DNA from: RPQK01 sp041946865
GTDB taxonomy: Bacteria; Acidobacteriota; UBA6911; RPQK01
Assembly: GCA_041946865.1 (NCBI GenBank)
Contig: JBHGBF010000189.1
Location: 1-11,356 of the forward strand
Reading direction: 5' to 3'
DNA length: 11,356 nucleotides
Every line of letters starts with the position of its first letter. Position 1 is the stretch's first letter. Both the position numbers and the translations under genes were made by a program. The notes below the pieces were generated by a model that was given only the letters and a program-made list of their open reading frames with translations, had not been told where the DNA came from and did not search any database. Of this stretch, positions 5,675 to 11,356 are shown piece by piece.

Positions 5675-7374
5675 GGGCGTACAGGACCGGTGAAACCGAC
5701 CGGATCGGCAGGAGAAGATTTCAGCAAGGTGGATTCAGCCGCTCCGACCCTGCACCACCAGTCTCCGAAGGATTCCCCTGGAGCTCGGGCGCCTCTCCAG
5801 CCGCCGATCAGCCGGGCAATCAAGACCGGGAGGTGTTCAGCCGGTACATTTTCCCGAAACAGCCTTGCCAGCCGGTCGCCGCGCGGGCTGCCGCCCAGGT
5901 AGAGGTGATATCCATTGCCTGAACGTCCCACCACGCCAATTTCAGCAACGGGCGCGCGGGAGCAGGAGTTGGGACAGCCGGAAATCCGGATTGAAACAGA
6001 CTCGCTGCCGCAGCCGAGCGCCTCCAGGTCAGACATGAGCCGGGGCAGCAGGCGCTCGGCTTCCGTCAAGGCCAGGCCGCAGGTGGGGAGGGCCGGGCAG
6101 GCAATCGTGTTCTGCCGGAGGGGCGATATCGTTTCAGACAGCGGGATTCGAAAGGCGTTCAGCAGATTTTCCAGGTCGGCGCAGGAGCGATCCGGGATAT
6201 CCAGTAGCACGATATTCTCATCAGGAGTCAGCGCAATCCTTGGCCGAAACTGCGTGACTGCAGCCCGCAGCCCGGATTTCAGCTGAGCCGCCCCCTGGTC
6301 GTGAATCCGCCCGCTTTCGATGAAGAGCCCGAGGCAGTTCAGACCTTCCTGGCGCTGGGGCTGCCAGCCGAGATGTGAAACCCGGGGACTCAAGCTGACG
6401 GCTCCCGGCGCCGCCAGTGCCCGACCCAGCAGCTTCTCGACCCGGCTGCGGAACTGCTCAATGCCTTGTTCCTCGATCACGTATTTGAGACGCGCGTGCT
6501 TGCGGTCCGAGCGATCCCCCAGATCACGGTAAGCGGCGACTAAAGCCCGCAGCGTAGGTATCAACTGCTCCGGATTGACGCGGCACAGGGGCTCAGCCAG
6601 CCGCGGATAGCTGTCTTTGTTCCCGTGGCTGCTTCCCAGGCCTCCGCCGGCCAGGATGTCAAAGCCGGCGAGGCGGCGTTTCTGAATGACCGGCACGATT
6701 CCTACGTCGTTTGTGTAGACATCCGCGCAATTGTCATGTTCCGAGGCCATGGCGATCTTGAATTTGCGAGGCAGATACGCCGGCCCGAAGAGAGGTTCCT
6801 CGAGCTGTGGGTCGGACTGATCGCGATCGAGCCAGATTTCCAGGTAAGCCGTCGAACTGAACGTCAGGGCTTGCGAGATGCGGGCGGCCCAGGACGGCGC
6901 GTCCAGGTCAGAGCCTTTCGCAACCGCCGAGACGGGACAGGCCACGACATTGCGGACGCCGTCGCCGCATGCGCCGAACGTGCTGATCAGTCGCGTATTC
7001 AAGAGCTGCACCAGGCTCTTCAAATCAGGCTTGCCGACTCCGTGGAGCTGCACATCCTGCCGGCTTGTCAGGCGCAGGGTGGAGTTGCCGTAGCGGTCAG
7101 CCGCTTCGTCAAGGATCAGCCATTGCTCGGCGGAGAGCGCCCCTCCCGGAGTCTTGGTCCGAACCACGAATCGATGGTCCTTGGCCTTCCCCTCGCGCAA
7201 AAGCGTGCGACGCAGATCGCGGTCGTCGTACTGGTAGATTCCGTGGAATTTCAGCAGGGTAGCCGTGTCTGCGGAAACACCGCTCTCCCCGGACACCAGT
7301 TCCTGCAGGATCGATCCCCGCAACCCGCGGCTTTCCTCCTTGATGATCTCGGTTTTCGATTTCTCGATCTTCAT
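5671..7374 (-). CDS. cysI: Assimilatory sulfite reductase, hemoprotein subunit
   Basis: Protein of 567 residues that reduces sulfite to sulfide by six electrons at a siroheme coupled to [4Fe-4S]. KFHGIYQYDDRD (42-53) is the CysI signature rather than that of nitrite reductases. Siroheme and sulfite contacts are present: R105 in TSRQDVQLHG, R141 in GDGVRNVVACP, and K204 and K206 in LPRKFKIA. Cluster ligands are C426 and C432 (ACPALPTC) and C467 and C471 (GCPNSC), with AEIGVVGR after them. Length matches CysI. No flavoprotein CysJ gene adjoins, so electrons may come from ferredoxin or from a CysJ encoded elsewhere. The start at 7374 overlaps the DUF2061 stop as ATGA, with GGGAG about 9 bases upstream. 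The C-terminal ~20 residues extend past the conserved domain. Siroheme genes follow directly. Confidence 0.96.
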   Translation of the reverse strand: MKIEKSKTEIIKEESRGLRGSILQELVSGESGVSADTATLLKFHGIYQYDDRDLRRTLLREGKAKDHRFVVRTKTPGGALSAEQWLILDEAADRYGNSTLRLTSRQDVQLHGVGKPDLKSLVQLLNTRLISTFGACGDGVRNVVACPVSAVAKGSDLDAPSWAARISQALTFSSTAYLEIWLDRDQSDPQLEEPLFGPAYLPRKFKIAMASEHDNCADVYTNDVGIVPVIQKRRLAGFDILAGGGLGSSHGNKDSYPRLAEPLCRVNPEQLIPTLRALVAAYRDLGDRSDRKHARLKYVIEEQGIEQFRSRVEKLLGRALAAPGAVSLSPRVSHLGWQPQRQEGLNCLGLFIESGRIHDQGAAQLKSGLRAAVTQFRPRIALTPDENIVLLDIPDRSCADLENLLNAFRIPLSETISPLRQNTIACPALPTCGLALTEAERLLPRLMSDLEALGCGSESVSIRISGCPNSCSRAPVAEIGVVGRSGNGYHLYLGGSPRGDRLARLFRENVPAEHLPVLIARLIGGWRGARAPGESFGDWWCRVGAAESTLLKSSPADPVGFTGPVRP

Positions 7375-7661
7375 GCCGGGACACTCCCTTTAGTCAGTCC
7401 GACCGGATCCACAGTGGGCCGGGCACAAGTAGGGCAGGCGATTCCCGCCCGCGGGGACGTCGCCCGTCCGAACCGCACTCTGTTCCAGGCTCTCTCGTGA
7501 AGGAAATACAGCAGGCATTTGGTGAACAACTCCACGCAACCGATCGAGAAGGCGAACTTCGCCTGGCGAGTGATCAGGTAAGAGATCAGGATGGTGTCGA
7601 GTGTGCCTGTCAATCTCCACGAGATTGATTTCACGATACTTCGATGAACGCGCTCGCTCAT
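7371..7661 (-). CDS. DUF2061 family small membrane protein
   Basis: Protein of 96 residues. The DUF2061 pattern is clear: RSIVKSISWRLTGTLDT (7-23) and CVELFTKCLLYFLHERAW (42-59), with two hydrophobic segments at about 18-32 and 36-54 that should form a membrane hairpin. The biochemical role of the family is unknown. A tail of about 37 residues after the domain is polar and has a CPTC pair (76-79) that could bind metal or be redox active. The start at 7661 has GAGG about 9 bases upstream. The gene lies 50 bases after cysN, the only gap in the operon, and its stop overlaps the cysI start as ATGA. Position suggests a role in sulfate or sulfite handling, perhaps transport or membrane anchoring, but this is inference from context only. 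Confidence 0.88.
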   Translation of the reverse strand: MSERVHRSIVKSISWRLTGTLDTILISYLITRQAKFAFSIGCVELFTKCLLYFLHERAWNRVRFGRATSPRAGIACPTCARPTVDPVGLTKGSVPA

Positions 7662-7711
7662 TTTCGATATCCTCGAGGTCCTTAGTGGTCACCTTGGGCG
7701 GTTCTCGCGCC

Positions 7712-9562
7712 TCAGATCTCGTAATCCGGCAAAACGCCGGAGGTGCTTAACAAGTCGATGATCGTAGCGACAGTTGATGCGTGATCGCTACCCGGTTCGA
7801 CGACAACGTCTGCGGGGACCGACTCTGATGCGCGCATGTTGATGACGAAGAGCTGGTGAGGCTGGCTGAGGATGCGCAGCCGGTTGACCTCGTGTTCGCT
7901 CAGGCCCTCGAGCGCGGTAATAAAGAGCAGGCCGGAATCGGCCATCAGATGCGCAATCTCTCCCAGTCGTTCCAGATGCTCTTCCCGGGCCATCGGCTCG
8001 CTTGCCTCGGGCGCGCGCAGGTCCTCAAACAGGTTTTCGATGGTGAGGTAGTAGGTCTGGCAGCGTGCCAGGAAGAGTCTCTTTTCGAGATGCCGAGCCA
8101 GGTCTCTGATCCCGCCGGTCGTTCTGCCGGTGATGACGATAAACTTGCCTTTGTGTCCGTTTCGAGCCGCCCGATCCAGCTCGCTCAAGAACCCTTTCTG
8201 CCAGCGCCGTTCTCTCGACCTCACCTGCTCCTGCAAGAGCAGGGAGCCGGATTCAAGCGCCTGGAGGACAGTTCCGCAGGCCGCAATGTCATACCCGTCG
8301 ACAATCACGAACCGCGCGGTTCTTTCCAGATCCTGTACGCGGTCGTACGCGATCGGCCTGGCGGTTTCCAGGATGCATTCGGCCACGTCATGGCGGTTGA
8401 TCTGCCGGGCGTCTCTGACTGAGCTCAGGTCACTGGCATCGACGATGTTTTGAACCTGCACGAGCTGAACCGGTGTCCGGGCGGCCCCAATTTTCAGCTT
8501 GTAGCGTTTGCCCGGGATCATCGGAGAAGCGCCCAGCCAGAAGATGTTGGCCCTGAAACGGGTCGCGCATGCGGGGGCCGGGTCGGTCCTGCGGCACATC
8601 AGCTCGCCGGCTGTCACGTAGACCTGCGGGTCCAGTGTGATCCCTACGGCCTGGCCCGCCTGGACCTCCGCCGCCACGTCCTGGTTGAAACCTTCGACGG
8701 TTGCGACTCTGCTGATCTTCCCGGACGGCCAGAATGAGACTTCCTCGCCGACTCGTATCCGCCCGCTTTCAACGGTTCCAGCGACGATGCGGCGGTCGTC
8801 CCGCTCTTCCGTGAATCTGTAAATGTCCTGGACGGGCATTCGAAAAGGCTGGACCGATTCAGCGCGGTTCTTCTCGAAGCTGTCCAGCTGTTCCCGAACA
8901 GTCGCCCCGTCATACCAGGAGGTAAGGGACGAGCGAGTGGTGATGTTCACCCCCTCACGGGCACTGATGGGAATGAAGGCGAGCGGCGCCACGCCGAGGT
9001 TTCCCAGAAAAGCCCGATATTCGCTCCTGAGGGCCTCGAAAACCCCCGCATCGTATCCAACCAGGTCCATCTTGTTCACCAGAATGGCCACCTGCCGGAC
9101 ACCCAGCATCGAAATGAGGTAGCCGTGGCGCCTGGAGTTCTCCTGGATTCCTTCCTTGACGTCGATCACCAGAAACGCCGCCTCGGCCCGGGACGCTCCG
9201 GTCACCATGTTCTTGAGAAACTCGACGTGACCCGGGGCATCGTGGACGATATAGTCGCGCTTTTCAGTACGAAAGAAACACCGCGCCGTCTCGATCGTGA
9301 TCCCCTGGCTCTGTTCGTTTTTCAGGGCATCCAAGAGAAAAGCAAACTCAAACGGCCGGGCGTTCCTGGCGCAATAGGTTCGAATCTGCTCGATTTTGCC
9401 GTCCGGGAGTCCGCCCAGCTCGGCCATGAGACGACCGATCACCGTGCTTTTCCCGTGATCGACGTGGCCGACGACGACCACGTGAATTTGCTGGCGGGCG
9501 TTGCCGTCGAGGATCGAGCTCGGATTAGGATCCGGCAGGGCCGGCATTGTGGCAGTCTTCAT
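7712..9562 (-). CDS. cysN: Sulfate adenylyltransferase GTPase subunit with degenerate APS-kinase domain
   Basis: Protein of 616 residues. Residues 25 to about 450 are the EF-Tu-like CysN GTPase that drives sulfate adenylation by CysD: GHVDHGKST (32-40), GITIE (87-91), DAPGH (108-112), NKMD (163-166), ISAREG (199-204), then the beta-barrel domains ending in ARFVIVDGYDIAACGTV. From about 450 to 616 the sequence lines up with the CysC APS kinase (ERRWQKG, then ARNGHKGKFIVITG, GEIAHLMADSGLLFITA at 534-550, and a VVVEPG end). Its P-loop reads GRTTGGIRD (479-487) instead of GLSGAGKST, lacking the Walker Lys and Ser/Thr, and LDGDN is replaced by LTIEN. APS kinase activity is therefore unlikely; a structural or APS-sensing role is possible. 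The start overlaps the cysD stop by one base (TAATG), with AAGGG about 8 bases upstream. Confidence 0.95.
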   Translation of the reverse strand: MKTATMPALPDPNPSSILDGNARQQIHVVVVGHVDHGKSTVIGRLMAELGGLPDGKIEQIRTYCARNARPFEFAFLLDALKNEQSQGITIETARCFFRTEKRDYIVHDAPGHVEFLKNMVTGASRAEAAFLVIDVKEGIQENSRRHGYLISMLGVRQVAILVNKMDLVGYDAGVFEALRSEYRAFLGNLGVAPLAFIPISAREGVNITTRSSLTSWYDGATVREQLDSFEKNRAESVQPFRMPVQDIYRFTEERDDRRIVAGTVESGRIRVGEEVSFWPSGKISRVATVEGFNQDVAAEVQAGQAVGITLDPQVYVTAGELMCRRTDPAPACATRFRANIFWLGASPMIPGKRYKLKIGAARTPVQLVQVQNIVDASDLSSVRDARQINRHDVAECILETARPIAYDRVQDLERTARFVIVDGYDIAACGTVLQALESGSLLLQEQVRSRERRWQKGFLSELDRAARNGHKGKFIVITGRTTGGIRDLARHLEKRLFLARCQTYYLTIENLFEDLRAPEASEPMAREEHLERLGEIAHLMADSGLLFITALEGLSEHEVNRLRILSQPHQLFVINMRASESVPADVVVEPGSDHASTVATIIDLLSTSGVLPDYEI

Positions 9563-10449
9563 TACATGTACCCTTCGCGGCGCAGAACCTCCAGGGTCCC
9601 GCGATCGTCTTTATCCTGCTCGCGACCGGCTCGCTCTGCGATGTGCGCGAGTTTCCCGGTTCGCAATTCAGCAATCACTTCGCCAACCGTGCTGGCTTCG
9701 GACGCAATGGGCCTGGTGCAGGGGAAGCACCCCAGGGAGCGATAACGAACGCCGCCGCCCGAGTTGAAATAGAGCGGGAAGACCGGGATCCGTTCGCGCT
9801 CGACGTATTCCCAGATGTTGATCTCCGTCCAGTCGAGCAACGGGTGGATGCGCACGTGCGTGCCCGGCGCGAAATCAGTCTTGTACTGGTTCCAGACCTC
9901 GGGCGGCTGGTCGTCGACGTCCCAGTCGCTGTTCGCGTCCCGAGGGGAGAAGTACCGCTCTTTCGATCGACTCCCCTCCTCGTCGGCCCTGACCCCGACA
10001 ATCACGCCGGTGAAAGCCGACCGCTCCCAGTCTTCTTCAAGCAAGCCGGTGCGGGAGTTCAGCCGCAGCCTGGGCCATTCACCGGAGAGCGTGTGCTTGA
10101 GCGCCTCGCTTTTGAGAGCCCGGCAGCAAGCCAGGCGGGTCAGCTCGCCGCCCGGAAACGTCCGCCCAGCGGCCAAAGCCGAGCGGTTCTGGCCCACGAT
10201 CAGGTTCAACTTCCATTCCCGGGCGCAGGCGTCACGATACGTGATCATCTCCGGAATCTTGTACCCCGTGTCGATGTGAATCAGAGGGAAGGGGACATGG
10301 CCGAAGAAGGCCTTGCGGGCCAGCCAAAGCAGGACGGTGCTGTCTTTCCCGATCGACCAGAGCATGCACAGGCTGCTGAACTCGCGGTAGGCTTCCCGAA
10401 GGATATGGACACTCTTCGCCTCCAGGCGATCAAGCGACGAGCCGCTCAT
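9562..10449 (-). CDS. cysD: Sulfate adenylyltransferase subunit 2
   Basis: Protein of 295 residues, the catalytic PP-loop ATPase subunit that joins ATP and sulfate to give APS (adenylyl sulfate) in complex with CysN. Motifs in order: the PP-loop WSIGKDSTVLLWL (31-43), FPLIHIDTGYKIPEM (54-68), GVRADEEGSRSKER (152-165), HPLLDWTEINIWEYV (202-216), YFNSGGGVRYRSLGC (227-241) with a following CFPC pair, and the family end GTLEVLRREGYM. Length matches full-length CysD. The start at 10449 overlaps the cysH stop as ATGA, with GAGG about 7 bases upstream. The stop overlaps the cysN start, which fits equimolar synthesis of the two subunits. Confidence 0.97.
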   Translation of the reverse strand: MSGSSLDRLEAKSVHILREAYREFSSLCMLWSIGKDSTVLLWLARKAFFGHVPFPLIHIDTGYKIPEMITYRDACAREWKLNLIVGQNRSALAAGRTFPGGELTRLACCRALKSEALKHTLSGEWPRLRLNSRTGLLEEDWERSAFTGVIVGVRADEEGSRSKERYFSPRDANSDWDVDDQPPEVWNQYKTDFAPGTHVRIHPLLDWTEINIWEYVERERIPVFPLYFNSGGGVRYRSLGCFPCTRPIASEASTVGEVIAELRTGKLAHIAERAGREQDKDDRGTLEVLRREGYM

Positions 10450-11207
10450 TGATGCACCTCGCTCTCAGGCTTGCTGAAAGCGACCGGGCGGTGAAGCCCG
10501 CACTCGCGGTGCTCGGGCCTTTCCCACCACCAGCGACCGGAACGCGGGTCCTCACCCGGCCGCACGGCCCGCGTGCAGCCGGAACAGCCGATCGAAGGGA
10601 ATCCGCAGTCGTGCAAAGGGTTGTAAGGCACTTTATGGTCCTGGATGTAAGCCCAGACGCGGGCCTCCGGCCAGTCGGCCAGGGGATTGATCTTGACCAG
10701 TCCGTTGGTCTGGTCCCACTCGATGGCCTCGACCCGGCTTCGCGTAACCGATTGTTCCCGCCGCAGGCCGGTCACCCAGGCGTCCAGCCCTTCAAGCGCC
10801 CGCCAAAGCGGCTCCAGCTTCCGGACCCGGCAGCATTTCTTGCGTAATTCAATCCCTTCGAGGAACAGGTTGACACCGTGACGGTTCACCATCTCCTCGA
10901 CCGCGGCGGACTCGGGAAACATGACCCGGATGTCCAGGCCGTATCGCGCCCGGGTCCGTTCCATCAGCTCATATGTCTCGGGAAAGAGACGCCCGGTATC
11001 GAGGGTAAAGACGCGGATACCGAGGGCGGCACGGGCCAGCATGTCCGTCAGCACCTGGTCTTCCAGTCCCAGGGAGGAGGCGAGCGCGATGCGCCCGGGG
11101 AACTCGGAGGCCGCCCAGCGGAGGATGTCCTCGGCGGCCGATCCGCTCAACCGCTGCTGCCACCTCGCCACACGTTCAAGATTCGCTGTCAGGTCTGTAA
11201 GGCGCAT
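10446..11207 (-). CDS. cysH: Assimilatory APS reductase (iron-sulfur type CysH)
   Basis: Protein of 253 residues that reduces adenylyl sulfate to sulfite and AMP using thioredoxin or glutathione. It has the PP-loop-like ASSLGLEDQVLTDM (43-56), FTLDTGRLFPETY (67-79), KKCCRVRKLEPL (123-134) with C125 and C126, WVTGLRREQSVTR (144-156), SIGCSGCTR (205-213) with C208 and C211, and the catalytic-cysteine tail ECGLH (235-239). The CC plus CxxC set binds a [4Fe-4S] cluster and marks APS reductases; E. coli-type PAPS reductases lack it. The start at 11207 follows a predicted promoter after a short leader; only a weak purine stretch precedes the ATG. It is the first gene of the operon and its product decides that the pathway runs through APS rather than PAPS. 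Confidence 0.96.
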   Translation of the reverse strand: MRLTDLTANLERVARWQQRLSGSAAEDILRWAASEFPGRIALASSLGLEDQVLTDMLARAALGIRVFTLDTGRLFPETYELMERTRARYGLDIRVMFPESAAVEEMVNRHGVNLFLEGIELRKKCCRVRKLEPLWRALEGLDAWVTGLRREQSVTRSRVEAIEWDQTNGLVKINPLADWPEARVWAYIQDHKVPYNPLHDCGFPSIGCSGCTRAVRPGEDPRSGRWWWERPEHRECGLHRPVAFSKPESEVHQ

Positions 11208-11250
11208 ACTCTACTAATCCAGTCGATTTACTAAAGTTTGTCGGGCGCAG

Positions 11251-11278
11251 CTTATCTCTTTTGGCAACTCCGTGTCAA
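11251..11278 (-). promoter_or_regulatory. Predicted promoter of the sulfur operon
   Basis: On the minus strand a perfect TTGACA -35 box (11278-11273) is followed by a 16-base spacer and GATAAG (11256-11251), a four-of-six match to the -10 consensus. Transcription would start near 11244, giving a leader of about 37 bases before the cysH ATG. No riboswitch-sized leader fits in that space. Confidence 0.55.
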
Positions 11279-11282
11279 CTGC

Positions 11283-11315
11283 GGATTAAGGACCCTGATC
11301 CGTGGATAAGGGAGG
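11283..11315. promoter_or_regulatory. Candidate operator upstream of cysH (includes shared sequence copy 2)
   Basis: On the minus strand CCTTATCC (11311-11304) and CCTTAATCC (11291-11283) form an imperfect direct repeat spaced 21 bases apart, about two helical turns, ending four bases before the -35 box. That is a typical place for an activator. The distal copy lies within CCCTGATCCGTGGATAAGG (11293-11311), which is nearly identical to 2667-2685 upstream of the radical SAM gene. ATCC-GT-GGAT inside it is also a small palindrome. The repeats are seen; regulator binding is inferred. Confidence 0.4.
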
Positions 11316-11356
11316 GGTGCAGACGCCGTGATCGCGCGCAGACGGGTTTGCAAGGC

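Noticed and set aside
5671..7374. Ferredoxin-nitrite reductase (NirA) as the identity of the hemoprotein
   Set aside because: The KFHGIYQYDDRD segment, overall motif spacing and the sulfate-assimilation neighbours fit CysI. No nitrate or nitrite genes are near.
5696..7409. Shared 11-mer CCGACCGGATC near the ends of cysI and DUF2061, giving similar DPVG tails
   Set aside because: An 11-base match is expected several times by chance in this length. The flanking bases do not match, so no duplication is claimed.
7390..7692. Alternative minus-strand frame of 100 codons over the DUF2061 gene
   Set aside because: The other frame gives clear DUF2061 motifs and an ATGA junction with cysI. This frame gives polar sequence of no known type.
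9547..10452. Plus-strand open frame of about 300 codons opposite cysD
   Set aside because: It is antisense to a full-length CysD with all motifs. It has no family resemblance and no ribosome binding site.
11208..11356. SAM riboswitch or other sulfur-responsive RNA leader before cysH
   Set aside because: The predicted leader is only about 37 bases, and no multi-helix junction or matching conserved core could be made out in the 149 bases.
11317..11356. Possible plus-strand gene start (GTG near 11329) at the right edge
   Set aside because: There are only about nine codons to the window end, and the purine-rich run is too far away to be a convincing ribosome binding site.

Overview
The window is GC-rich bacterial chromosomal DNA, dominated by one tightly packed minus-strand operon for assimilatory sulfate reduction (11207 down to 4267). 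Upstream in coordinates are a secreted aldose 1-epimerase on the plus strand and a minus-strand pair made of a B12-binding-type radical SAM protein and a nitrilase-family hydrolase. All genes look chromosomal and housekeeping or accessory-metabolic. There is no phage gene, transposase, CRISPR array, tRNA or rRNA. The host is probably a free-living Gram-negative-type bacterium. The gene content and the hairpin repeat family between galM and cobA remind me of Acidobacteriota, but that is an impression from memory and was not tested.

Layout. 1-42: possible first codons of a further minus-strand gene. 88-933 (-): carbon-nitrogen hydrolase. 1082-2572 (-): radical SAM protein. 2573-2977: 405-base divergent intergenic region with small hairpins and a predicted galM promoter. 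2978-4117 (+): galM with a signal peptide. 4147-4339: a 193-base palindromic element with roughly 50-base arms; it fills the galM/cobA gap and runs into the end of cobA. 4267-11207 (-): seven genes in transcription order: cysH, cysD, cysN (with a C-terminal APS-kinase-like domain), a DUF2061 membrane protein, cysI, a Met8/CysG-N-type precorrin-2 dehydrogenase, and cobA. 11208-11356: their promoter region.

How the genes work together. CysD and CysN adenylate sulfate to APS. CysH has the two Cys-Cys/Cys-x-x-Cys motifs of the iron-sulfur APS reductase type, so it should reduce APS directly to sulfite. CysI reduces sulfite to sulfide at a siroheme-[4Fe-4S] centre. CobA and the precorrin-2 dehydrogenase/ferrochelatase make that siroheme. 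Six of the seven genes are joined by start/stop overlaps of 1 to 20 bases, so translational coupling is likely. No CysJ flavoprotein is present, so the electron donor for CysI is encoded elsewhere.

Most notable points. (1) CysN carries a recognisable APS-kinase domain whose P-loop has lost the Walker lysine, in a pathway that does not need PAPS. (2) A DUF2061 membrane protein of unknown function sits inside the operon and overlaps cysI. (3) The palindromic element appears to have supplied the last ~23 codons, the stop codon and an intrinsic terminator of cobA. (4) A ~19-base sequence is shared about 90 bases upstream of both cysH and the radical SAM gene. (5) The precorrin-2 dehydrogenase has a shortened Rossmann fold.
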